From assembly GCA_030549775.1 (NCBI GenBank), contig CM060177.1:67385638-67449637 (forward strand): a stretch of DNA of 64,000 nucleotides, written 5' to 3'. The position numbers were made by a program, and so were the translations under genes. Position 1 is the first letter of the stretch, and every line of letters begins with the position of its first letter. The notes beneath the pieces were generated by a model, which saw only the letters and a list, made by a program, of their open reading frames with translations, was not told the origin of the DNA and did not search any database. Positions 47,279 to 58,690 of this stretch are shown piece by piece. Source of the DNA: Tamarix chinensis (Eukaryota; Streptophyta; Magnoliopsida; Caryophyllales; Tamaricaceae).

Positions 47279-49498
47279 AGATCCTACAAATATACTTACA
47301 TGCTATCAATGATGAGAGATAATTTATAAGATGTAACTATCTTCTAAATAGATCATTTAAGCAATTTGGATGCAATAAAATATAGAGAATCCGCAATAAG
47401 AATTTTCATGAAAAAAATCATGAGAATAATTGTTTAGAAGTTACAACTAGCACTAGTGGGTATGATAAAGGGGTAAGATATAGAACATTATTTTCGTTAA
47501 GTGCACTTAGTTTATTTATAGATATAAAGCACAGATTCCAACAAGAGTGTGAGGATGGTGTTGGATGGAAAGGGCAAGAGGCAAAAGTTACCTCCTTCAT
47601 TGTCTGATCTCCCCAAATGCTAAAGAGAAGTCTTGATGGGAATTAAGGAGGAGCCTAGTAGGTCATTATGCAGTAGCAGCAAGCAACTAGTAGTTATACC
47701 ATTATCCCAATTACTTGTTCATTTGTTACGTACCGGGCGTTGTATTCTCGAGCATTTTGTTCCTTTTTTATTCTTTATGTTCTCCTTCGATCTCTTCCTT
47801 TTATGTGCCAAAACATGAGGCAATTATAATCAAGAAGCAATTTTGTATTTTTAATGCAAGTAGTCTTTGTCATTGGAATTATTAATAAACTTGTTCCCTC
47901 ACACTGTGGTCGCATAATAACCCTCTCACTCAACTAATGTTGACACCAAAACTTCTGCTAGTTGTATATATCTTCCTGGGGTTGCATAATCAATCAAAAT
48001 AAAAAGGAAATGATCAACAATACCTCCACCTCCACCACCAACACACTCAACAACACCAATCAAGAATGTTCATAACAATCTCATTACTATTTGTTCTCCT
48101 CATCCAAAACATCCCCACCTACTTGAGCCAATAAGAGGAAGAACTCATGCAATGATACGACAACTGCGGGAGCCTCTACACCTGTGGAGACCAAGTTAAA
48201 AGCATAAGCTACCCATTCTGGGGATGCACCCATCCCAGGAACTACGAACACCCAACCTACAGCTCTAATGCAACGAAACGACCAGCGTGACAACTCTCCA
48301 AATATGAACACTCTAATACCAAGTCTTATCCATCAACCCAAACACACAATTTTTGGAAAAAAATGGAGAGAAAGGATGGTCAAGTGAGGGGAGAGAATGA
48401 GAGAGGGTGAATGGGGGAGGAGAGAACCATTGATGGTTTTATCGCTAGTCACTCCCACAAACAAACACGACTGGCACCTTCAATTAGAGTCAAGAAGACT
48501 AATGGGTCCTATTCAATTAATAATCCTGTCATTTTAACTAGATCTTTTCCCCCTCTCTCTCCCTCTCCTCTCCTTGTGATTAGTCGGCTCTACTGGCGGC
48601 TATCTAGTTGCGTTGATTGCTCCACATTCTTCATTTGATTTGACTTGGATTAAGTGTTATTTTATTTTTACACTAAGTGGCTCTACGACTCCTTGGCCCT
48701 TTCTTACTTTAGTAATAATACAGGATGTATACTCGATGCAGGTTCGTCGAATAGATGAAGGTAGGTATGAGTTAACGATGTTTTGCATTTCCCAGCAGTC
48801 TCTCAAACTTATTGTGTCCCTATTCTAAATCCCTGTCCCCTAAACCCCATACCCCTTCAAATAGTGCAGGACCAAACTTGCGGGTTAACAAAATAATTCA
48901 AAAAAAGTGAAGGACTGAACAATAAAGGATGCTTGGTTGCTCTGCTCGCAAAGCCCAAAGACAAAACTACAAAATACCAAAATTAATTGAAATTGGAACA
49001 TACTTGTGCCGAGCCTTAAAGCTGGAGACTCGCAATAATGAGCAAACAAATTGAATCGAACAACAAGCTAGAAATCAAGGCTCGAGCTCATCTTTGAAAT
49101 TAGAGTCCGACAACAAAAAAAACGCCGCCTAGTTGGGCTATGGGTTTCACTAGGCATAGCTAGGTTATCAAAGGTAGCAAATGGAGGCAGTTTAGACTTT
49201 GGAGCAGAAGATGAGCAAATGGAGTGGACGTAAACAGTGTGGATGTGAAGACTTGTAATATACGGATATAAATGATTTTTTAACTAATTGATAGTTACGT
49301 GCCGCATAGAAAAAAATTACTTTTAGAAGTTAGTCAAATTTACTTTTAGATTATTTCTTTTAAAAATTAATTATTGTTAATTATTTTTTTATAATAACTT
49401 TTTAAAAGTAAATTCAAATACTATTAATTAATTTAAAATTAATTTTTATAATTAATTTTATAAAAAAATTAATTTTAAAAATAAAACCAAATAAGTTC
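47279..49498. other. Non-coding 5' segment of the Harbinger element
   Basis: 2.2 kb upstream of the Myb-like gene as far as the right terminal repeat. Short frames only; none resembles a known family. T-rich ACTTTTAGAAGTtagt motifs appear in the last 200 bp, as in the left subterminal region. Confidence 0.6.
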
Positions 49499-49671
49499 TT
49501 AATTGTGATTATGAGAAAAAAAAAGTAGTTACAATTGAATTTCTTTTCGACGGAAAGATAATAAGATTAGCCGGAAGCCTCGTGCCCCTAAGTCGCCCGA
49601 CTCTCCCCAAGCTAAAATTAAAATCAAAACTTATTTTTCGACTGCGCTCTTTTGCTGCGTACGCCCGAAGG

Positions 49672-52600
49672 ATGCAGACCTCATCTTCATCCTTTTTCTG
49701 CAATTCCAATACTCTCTGTTCTCCGACAGCAACTATCTTTAGCTTCTGTCGTCAGTTTTCTGTACCTTTCCGATATAGAATTTACAAACCTGCGGAGGTA
49801 CAAGTGCGCTTGCGAGCCTTGAATTGTCGCCGAACTCGTAAACTTACAATTTCATCTATAACTGGCACTGGTATGGTACCTCAGTCTGTTCAGAACAATA
49901 ATCTCTAATTCTTAAATATGGTTGTTATTTATTTTCGAAAAACTGGGGTCTTTTGTTACGGTATTTTTTTTTTGTTTTGTAACTTATGTTGTCGATTGAC
50001 AGTTCCTATCATACTTAACTTAATAATGAAGTCGTGTTTTATTTTTTATTTTATTTTTATGATGCTAAGGCGTGTGTAAATTAGGAAACCTGATTTGTTC
50101 TCTCTCCATATTGCACTTGTTGCCTTTTATTTTTCACTTGTAAGTATCAGGTCAGGTCTTTGTGTCCATGTCCATGTATATGTTTCCAAGTTCTTTCCTT
50201 GGAATTTTATGAGCCAGGAGTGTCTTTGCCTCAGCGAATGACTATTACTATCCGGCTTGAACTTTATGCAGAATGTTTGTAGTTTGTCCCGAAATATGTA
50301 AAGCGAGTTTAAAATTCAGGTTCTTTAGTCCAGTCGAACACACTGGAAGGAGGGAACATAATGTAAGTTTTCTGTAATGTGCATCAGCTAAAGAAGAGAT
50401 TGTGGAAACAACTGCTAGTGGTTCAGAGTATATTGAAATTGGTTACATCTGCGATGTGCATGGGCTTCAAGGAGAGGTTTCTGTGAAATGCAATACTGAC
50501 TTTCCTGAATTGAGATTTTCAAAGGTCTATAATTGCTTCCTTTTATGACCCAATTCTATATTGTATTTCTGTTCAAATGCGCGTGGGTTTTGTTAAATAG
50601 GCTTCATATCCTTCCTATCAGGGGAAAAGATGGTTAAGGCAGCGATTTTCAGGGAAAGAAGAAGTTCAAGAAGTTGATCTTATTGAAGGACGAGGCCATC
50701 CTGGACATAAGAGATGGATTGTTAAATTTAGGGGCATTGATTGTGTAGATCAGGTGCTTTGCTACATTTACTATATTCTTTTTCCTAGTCTTAGCTTCCC
50801 CCTAGTGTGATGCCTTTCTCCTCAATTCTAGTCTTTTGCTTTTATCTTTCAATAAATTGCTTTCTTTCCATGTCCTAATGTTGCCATTCTAAGACATAAA
50901 ATTGGTGGGTGCAGTATTTCTGGATAGGATATGTGAATTCATCAGCTCATGTTGTTCTGTATTTTTTTACTCTCCGGCATGGTTGGTGGAAAACCATTGC
51001 ACTTAATACAACAAAAAATACGACGAAATTGCTATCTTTGCCATGTCTGTGAAATTCATGTTAGCAGATTGTGAGTCTGAGTAAATAGCTTGTCAAGTAA
51101 GTTGTGCAGATATACTTGGACACAAATAGACTGTTCACCACGAGTAGGAATAATCTGGCTTTGGTGTCTTTGATTCTCTTATATTTGGTACACAGCACTA
51201 AATGCACCTGCTATCACTCAACGGCATGATTTAGGGCAATTACTATGACAAATAACCCTGCTGCAAACATATTCTGGAAATATTTGCTAGTGCATATGTC
51301 CAACCTAAACTGAGTCTTTTGAGAGGAAGCTACCGCACCTTGATGCATATAATGATACAGGTCTTTGTTTGTCTTCTATGCTTCCCTTGAAATTTCTTGT
51401 TTTTTCCTTTCAGGCTTTCAGGTCTATATCTAACATCTCAGCAACTGCCATTATTTTTATCCTATGTTTCTTAGGCTATGCAGCTTGTGGGGGCAAATTT
51501 ACTGGTGAGGGAAACTGACCGGCCACAGCTGGATGATGGCGAATTTTATAGCCGTGATCTTGTTGGCATGAAGGTTATTATGAAGGTTTGATTACATCAA
51601 GTGATGATTTCCACTTTTCTTTTGTGAAAAATAGTTCTATGAGCCTTTCAACAAAATAAGCTTTGAGATGTACTATCTCTTTGCCATGGATTATTTGGGT
51701 TAATTTGTTTTTGATCATTGGGGTTTATGTCATTACATGAATGAATCATCAGTGAAGTCCATGCTTGTTGACATGGAGATGCGGTGTTGACTAGGCGTTT
51801 ATGATTTGTCTCTTGACCCTTCTTCTTTTGAAATACTTTTGGGTTTTATACCTAGGTTATATCCTTCTAGCAATTAATAATTCATTTTTGTAATTTCTTT
51901 AGGAGACTGGTCAACCTATTGGAATTGTAGTTAATATCTTCAACTACGGAGCAAGTGATCTTTTACATGTCAGGCTTGATTCATCCTTAGAGTTGCCAAA
52001 TGGAAGAATTAGACAAAGTTCATTGGGTCCTCTTGTTTATGTTCCATTTGTGGGAGCAATTGTTCCCAAGGTTGACATGAATAGAAGGGAAATGTATATT
52101 ACTCCTCCAAAGGGACTCCTCCAGTTAAATATACAGTCCGATGAGAAGTCCAAAAAAGAAAGGCGCTTGTTTGTGAGTTTTACTTCACTTATATATATCA
52201 TCAATGCATTACTATTTTTTTTTGGCATTTTATTTCCATTGTTTGAACTATGAGGTGCTTTTGTAAATTTCTGATGTGGCATTTAGATTTTGGAACTCGT
52301 GGTTGTTGGTAAATAGATTCTTAAAATAATCAAACTAGGACATTAACTAGGTCAAATTCTAATTCTACCCTCTAGGACATTAGGGTTTGATAGTAAGATT
52401 AGTTTAAACAGTGCAATTGGTTTCTAGGTTCTCATACCTTCTTGATTGAATATATGACTAGTCCGTGGCTGAAAAGTGCAAGATTTATGCTTGAAACTAA
52501 CGAAAAGGAATAACTGGAAAAGCCTACATTTTGTCAGAAAATGCTATTTGCTCCATTTAAATTTTGATTTAAAGTGTTTATTTTTTTAATTGCTTTTTCT

Positions 52601-55087
52601 CTAGCAAGATTATTGTCTCATTTATTTTTATTTTTTATTTGTGTTGGTTAATTTTCTAATTTATATTCTCAATCGTTTTTTTAAATAATTTAAGCATATA
52701 GATAGGAAAAATTTTAGAAGTATAATAATATTAATTATAAAAACCTGTGTAGATTTGAAATAATCATTTATCTGGCTTACCCATTATTCTTGTCTACATT
52801 TACATATATTTCATTATTGATTGGCACCCTTGGTGATTTTACATGTCATGAAAATTTACATTGTTTTGATAACAACAAATTGAATTAAGTGTTATGTGTT
52901 GGATTTAATTTTCTCTTTCATATGTTTTAATAGGATAAGTTCAATTAACTATTAATTATTTGTATCTTCATTCATCTTATTTAATCCCTATTCAAAATTT
53001 CTTTGTCTATCATATATCCAATCTCTAATATCTCTCTCCTAATTTAAATTAACATAGTTCAATTTAATATCAATTTTGAGTTTGTAACATTTTTGTAAAT
53101 GAATTATGAATCATATTTGTTACCATGTAATAAATATGGAATCTTAGATGTGATGCTTTATTAATCGTATGAGAGCTTTTACATTGCCCCATAGTTTAGG
53201 TTCCCCAGAGTTTCACACACTTATTTTGGTATCTTTTTAATGTTGATGTACAATTAGCAGCAGTCTTTATTAGCAACATTTGTTCTTTCAGGTGTTCTCA
53301 TAATTTCATTTTGTGGCCTTGTTAATTTGATCCCTTGATAGTTCACACTGTTTTGGGTATCCCCCTAATATTGGTATATTGGTGTCCTAGGAACATTTGT
53401 CTCCTCCCAGTAATTGCATTCAGAATTGTTTGTTGCTTTTTGTGTTCACCTTGTATAAAAGATATTTTGTAATGCTTTATAAAACAACATTTGATTTTCA
53501 TTTTAAGCCAAAATGATTGGAAGCAATAGTCTGAAACAATGATTCTTGGCCTTCAGAATTGTTTGTTGCTTTTTGTGTTCACCTTGTATAAAAGATATTT
53601 TGTAATGCTTTATAAAACAACATTTGATTTTCATTTTAAGCCAAAATGATTGGAAGCAATAGTCTGAAACAATGATTCTTGGCCTTTTGGTTTTCAAATT
53701 TTCTAGTTTCAAAAGGTTTTTGGGAATCCAAACTAAAAGAGAAAACAGCCCCAAAGGGGCTCATAATGAGTCAACGTGCATCTCTCACCTAACACTGCCA
53801 AAGTTCAATAGGAATTCTTTTACCATTGTGCTCAAAGTGTCTTTGACCTCAAACCTCTATATTTAGGCCATTGTCATTTGTTTTATTGAACAACTTATGA
53901 AAGTGGCTTCTCTTCTTCCTCCCTCAAACTCCAAGAGCTTCCTAAAATACTAATAAATGCTCATTCTCATCTTTGAATAGTTGGTACACCTTATTGTACC
54001 TAGTTAAGATCATTTGTCTTCCTTGCTCTTGCCTTATCTAGTGTCAAGAACTCCAAATTTGTTGCTTCTCGTCATTAGTATCCAAACATCAATAAAGTCA
54101 TTTTATGCATTTTCTTTACTTACTACTTTGCCTCCTATCTTAAAACTTATATTTGCCATGCTGAAGCTATCCCCACACTCTAATAAACTGTAAGCTTCTT
54201 AGTTTTAAGATTTTCTTGTAACTTATCATTCTAACACTGTGAATTTGAATCTACCTCGTGGGTCAAGCCATGTGATTGCCCTATGGCTTGTTTATGAATC
54301 TGATCATGACACCCCACATATTTGCATCCGATTAATATCCTTTGGCCTTGTTCCATTAATTTCTCAAAAAATGATTTACTTGATACTTTTTCAACATCCA
54401 TCATATAATCATTCTTTCAGACATCTCCTTTTAATCTACCTTGTGTGGTGGTTTAGGAAGAGTTGGTGTTATATAGTGACATCAAAAGAAGATCCATGGG
54501 GGGACATGTTATTGAAGGCTACAATGTTTAAAAGGGTCATAGAAAATGGGCTGAAATGTTGAGAAAGGAACTTAATTCCATCCAACTATCTATTGATATA
54601 GTTTTGGTATAGAACATTAATGGCGAAGGATTGATATGGTTGACTAAACTTAGTTTATGAGGTGTGCATTGGTTTGATTTGGAGTGATTAGTTTACTCCA
54701 TATTTTGCCTAGTGCAGAAAAGTTCCAACAAATTTGGTACAATCGAGGTTTTTGGAACTAGAATTGAAATATATATAAAATAATCGTAACATGTTTGTTT
54801 CATTTTTCTCCTATCTTCATAGTCAAACTGTACTAGAATAAAAAAAAAGGGTAGAAATTTTAGTTGCATTGGGTGGTGCTGATTTCCTAATCTTGACAGG
54901 AATGGAAGGAGAGGAAGAAGTTCCAAAGGCGCCTAATTGCAGCAAAAAAGAAACTATGTGAGATGGAGCAACACCATGTTTTTCATGGGTTCAGGTTTGG
55001 CAAGAAATCACAAGCGAGCTTTCTTGGAGATCAGATAGTTTCAGTGAATTCAAAATTGCTGCAACAGGCACTAGAAAGTATTGATAG
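49672..55087 (+). CDS. RIMM: RimM-family 30S ribosome maturation factor, predicted plastid; 3' end not found
   Basis: Exons: 49672-49870, 50388-50524, 50622-50753, 51475-51585, 51903-52172, 54900-55087; all introns GT-AG with matching phases (1,0,0,0,0,2). Together they encode 345 residues. ATG 49672 is the only ATG before the first conserved block; upstream in-frame sequence has none. Residues 1-45 are Ser/Phe/Arg-rich with no acid before Glu42, like a chloroplast transit peptide. Residues 82-97 (IEIGYICDVHGLQGEV) are the RimM N-domain signature. GKRWLRQRFSG follows, and residues 157-260 form the PRC-barrel domain (GANLLVRE, DLVGMKVI, GIVVNIFNYGASDLLHV, LVYVPFV). A Lys/Glu-rich C-terminal part follows. 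RimM binds S19 and aids 30S head assembly and 16S processing. The last exon ends in phase 2 without a stop, so more exons exist; a possible acceptor at 55194 opens a short compatible frame, but I do not trust it. A Harbinger element ends 173 bp upstream. Confidence 0.88.
52173..54899 (+). other. Intron 5 of the RimM gene (2.7 kb)
   Basis: Donor GTGAGT at 52173 and acceptor CTTGACAG at 54899. Much longer than the other introns (97-721 bp). Contains the 133-bp tandem duplication and otherwise AT-rich sequence with no recognised element. Confidence 0.8.
53421..53686 (+). repeat. Perfect 133-bp tandem duplication in intron 5
   Basis: Copies 53421-53553 and 53554-53686 are identical base for base by my reading, both running from CAGAATTGTTTGTTGC to ATGATTCTTGGCCTT. 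Confidence 0.95.
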
Positions 55088-55817
55088 GTACTCGATAATC
55101 AGTGAATTTGAGTTTGCTTCTTTTTAGTTTAATCATCTGATAGTACTAAGGTTTTGTACAATGTGTCTTTCTAAGTAGTGATATGGACTTTTAGGTTTGT
55201 GCATGAAATTTCTGCAAAAAAGCTATTCGTTACAATCCCTTGTTATGGATTGAGTTATGGGACAATGGGGTGGATTATTTGAGGATGTTGGGTGATTAGA
55301 ATTGGGGTTCTTACTCCTCCCTATGGTGGAAGTGTAGGAAGAAAGAGGGGTGAGGGCTGCTGGGGAAGCTAGCAGCTTGGGGGGTGCATTAGGCAATACA
55401 ATCGTGATCGCAGCAAATGATATTTTGTATGTCGGGGTGGTTGTAATGTTTTATTTATTTATTTATTTATTTATTTTTTATTTTTTTATTTTTTTTCCAT
55501 TGGCGTATATCGTTAAATATCAACAAATACGGAAAAAAATATCAGTAAAAATTAGAATATATCGGTTGATATGTATTCTACCAACTAATATGTACGTGAT
55601 GTCATTTCTACATTATGCATTGCCATGCAAAAATCCAATATGTGTTGGTGATATTTTGGTGCATGGGCACACGTGGGAGAGAGACAGAGGAGATGAGAGA
55701 GCTAAAAGTTGGCTAGGAAATCAACTTTAATTAGTTAATTTTCTAGCCTATTCTTTATTGATTCCTAAGTGTCTTATTTATAGGCTTTTGCTTGAGCTTG
55801 TACCTTGCTAAACATGT
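55088..55817. other. Downstream intron or 3' region, no exon recognised
   Basis: Begins with the GT donor of exon 6. Includes an (ATTT)n tract at about 55449-55479 and T-rich DNA. A candidate acceptor TTTTAG at 55194 is followed by a frame open for about 25 codons compatible with phase 2; conservation is unknown. Confidence 0.5.
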
Positions 55818-57250
55818 CACACCCTTAAACTACACTCTAGTTGTGAAGTGTAACTGTCACTAACTATACAAGAAAAAACCCATATAGCTAGCAAGGTTGT
55901 AACCTAAAACCAATAGCTATTGAGTATTGATACCTCAAAATACAACAATTCAAGTTCTACATCTAGTATTTGTACAATTAAACGATAGCTACAAAAGTCT
56001 AACCCTACATAAGGTAAATAAATACAAAACCTCTAAACTCTAAGAACTAACAAATGCTGCAAGTTTAGATCGGCAACACTCGAATCCATTGTCTCAAACA
56101 CAATTCTTCTCATCTTAGATGGTAAGAGGGGAATGAGTAAAACCAAAACTCACCAAGGATAAGCCTTATCGGCTAAAATAAAGATCAAGCCATTAAACTA
56201 TTATCCTTAAAAAATAAATCAGCCAAAATGCTTATTTTATGAATTTTTTTAAAGATCGAGAAAGGATCAGGGCTAATCAAACTTTGTATAATACAATCAT
56301 TTGTTAAGAAGGAAGATTGATAACAAATATAATTGAGATGCTAGAAAAAGCTTTTAGAAATCAAATATATACAATTAGCCAATGAAATGATTATCAAAGG
56401 GTTTAATAGGATAGATAATCAATTCAAACAAAATGATAACAATCAATCCAAAGTTTTAGATTGTGTGTATGGCTATAATAATGTTAGGTCCCTTATTACT
56501 AGGCCAAGAAACAATAGGCTAATAAATGGATCCAGGTGAATGATGTTCTAAATGGTGCGCTGTAAATCAAAAACAATATTGATTAACCATCATTTGGGGG
56601 CATAGGCATCAAACATTTGAAAATCCTACTAACAAAAATACGATGTCTTATTGAATATAAAACCATCATCTTAAAAAATAAAATATAATCACGTTGTCAT
56701 TTTAGTGTGAATATAGAGGTGTTTGATGACTTTAAATAGGCATGGCTTATAAGAATAATATTTTATTAAAAAAATAGAGAATGAGAATGCAGAATAATAT
56801 GCACTTAGGTATGGGAGGTCAATAAACAAGTCACCTACCTACTTGAAAACACAATCTTATCAAAAACTGCTCATTAATCCGGTGACCTTATAAATGATGA
56901 TACTTATACTATCACTACTATATATATAATCCATTTAAGCATACCATATACATATCATGCCCTACTAATATAATTTTCATATTAGTGGTAATCTCATAAA
57001 TTCTCTAAAAATTGAAAAAGCATGACCTAAAATATAAAATTTTTTTGGTAAGTAGCTAACAAACTAGTTATATTAGAATTAACTAATTGCTTCACTCTAG
57101 AAGGACTGGCCACTACAAGCCACAACCCAATTTACCAACTATAATTGTCTCTATTTTAGATCATCTAAAACCTAGATATCCTTTTGTTAATGAGCTACTC
57201 TAATATTACTTTTGCAGTAGACGTGCCTCCTCATTGTAGTCCTCGTATTT
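55818..57250 (-). repeat. Probable decayed LTR-like sequence
   Basis: Opens with TGTCACACCCTTAAACTAC, a start like those of plant gypsy LTRs read from the minus strand. It holds 'ggtaagaggggaatgagtaaaaccaaaactcacc' near 56120 and an 'atccggtgaccttataaatgatgatac' stretch near 56878 reminiscent of the eroded arrays. No partner copy is in the window, so this is tentative. Confidence 0.3.
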
Positions 57251-58375
57251 TAAGCCAAAATTGTAAGAAAGGAGGTTTGGGCCTACATGGATATTCCTCC
57301 TTCCATGGGTCCTATAGGAATAGGACATATAAGAGTACTATATAAAATATTTGTTTATCCTATTATGAATTTTTTGGTTGATACTATTATGATTTTATAT
57401 GGTTTGATATTATTTAGATTTTATTACATGAAGATTGGCAATAGCTTTATATATGACCTTAGGTTGTAATTTTTAGTTTAAATTTTATATAATAAAAGTT
57501 TGAGTGTGTTTTTATGTGGAAACCCGAGGTTAAGAGTTTAGCCCTCCATCAATTTGGTATTGAAGCCCGCCCGAACTCGATCTTTGTCGTGAATTTGGCA
57601 TATCAAAATCCTAATCCCTCATTCAGAAAAAGAAAGACGATAAATCTAAGAATGAAAACCCTAGCCATCCATTACCACCCGCACCCACAAAACCCTAACC
57701 CTAAGTCACTAGCCTCCTTATCGCCAGCCTCCCTCACTAACCTCACCACCACTTTGACAACATCATTGACCCACTAGAACACCATCACTCCTTGTCTCTT
57801 ATAGCCTTGTCGACAACAAACACTTGTTTGCATGCTGCATAAGCAGTTTTCCGTCTTTTCTTCATATGCCACTGTCACCATTCTTGCCGTTCTTGCCGTG
57901 CCTCATTGTCTTGCACATTGCTGTCTAGGGTTTGAATCTGAGTAGTTGTTTTGCTTCCACTCACCACCATCGGGGAAGTTAGGCCAATTGCAGTCTTCTA
58001 GCCTTATTTTCTTACTTTGTAATTAGATCGGTGTGAAAAAGAAAAACCAACACACAAAGGATAGATTTAGAAAAAAGGACGATCAATAGTTTGACCAAAA
58101 AAAGAGTGCCAAAAAAACCAATTTTTAATTTTGCTTTGCCTCCCAACAAAAAAAAAAGATTTTCAGGCCTTACAACTAAAGGTTGAAAAATTAGTCAAAG
58201 TTCAAGAAGTTGCCAATGGTAGGGTTGATGCAATTGAAAAAGCTTATGATACTCAATTTAAACCACTTCATGATGATCTTCAAGAGTTAGCTTCCCTTAT
58301 TTGAGGCTAAGCCAAGAAAAGCGGTCTTGAGGATCTTGGTCCTATTACTCCAGCTATCGCATCTATAATAGCTCC

Positions 58376-58575
58376 TGTCGAATATTTATTCTCAAATTTA
58401 GGAATTAGGTAGATATGTTAATTCCTGTTTTTTAGGAGATAAAATATCTTTTTTAGATTGCTGGATTTTAGGAGCCAGAATATCTTATCTTTCTTATCTT
58501 TTAGTTATATGGATGTCTATAAATAAATCCTGTACTCTCTCAGAAATATAGAATACAATTTCTCAAACTTCCACA
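58376..58575 (+). repeat. 5' LTR of copia element
   Basis: 200 bp. Contains TCTATAAATAAATCC, a likely TATA box, about 60 bp before its end. Differs from the 3' LTR by a handful of substitutions and length changes in T runs, concentrated in the first half. Confidence 0.93.
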
Positions 58576-58587
58576 TGGTATTAGAGC
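58576..58587 (+). other. Primer-binding site, initiator tRNA-Met
   Basis: TGGTATTAGAGC, 11 of 12 to the canonical site, with no spacer from the LTR. Confidence 0.85.
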
Positions 58588-58690
58588 AGGGAAATTCTAA
58601 AAAACCCTAGCCGTCTTCCTTCTCACCAACATCCTCAGATTCACCCAGTATTCTCAGTTTTTCCCAAAAGATCTCAATTTTTTTTCCTTA

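Larger units (their letters stand above)
44214..49498 (-). mobile_element. PIF/Harbinger DNA transposon, degenerate
   Basis: 5,285 bp with TTA at both sides (44211-44213 and 49499-49501), the target preference of this superfamily. Terminal inverted repeats GCCCTCATTTGGTATTACTT and (right, reverse complement) GAACTTATTTGGTTTTATTT share most positions including the typical ATTTGGT core, and similarity extends into T-rich subterminal DNA with ACTTTTAgA motifs. Inside are two minus-strand genes in the usual pairing: a Myb/SANT-like protein and a DDE transposase. Both are broken, so the copy cannot move by itself, although its ends might still be mobilised. Confidence 0.85.

Noticed and set aside
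48087..48311. 74-codon minus-strand frame within the Harbinger element
   Set aside because: No family resemblance and no connection in frame to the Myb-like or transposase genes.
49582..49671. Upstream extension of the RimM frame
   Set aside because: The open frame begins at a GTG with no ATG before 49672; plant nuclear genes start at ATG.
55195..55270. Possible seventh RimM exon after TTTTAG
   Set aside because: The frame is compatible for about 25 codons, but I recognise no conserved sequence and no good donor; left as a remark only.
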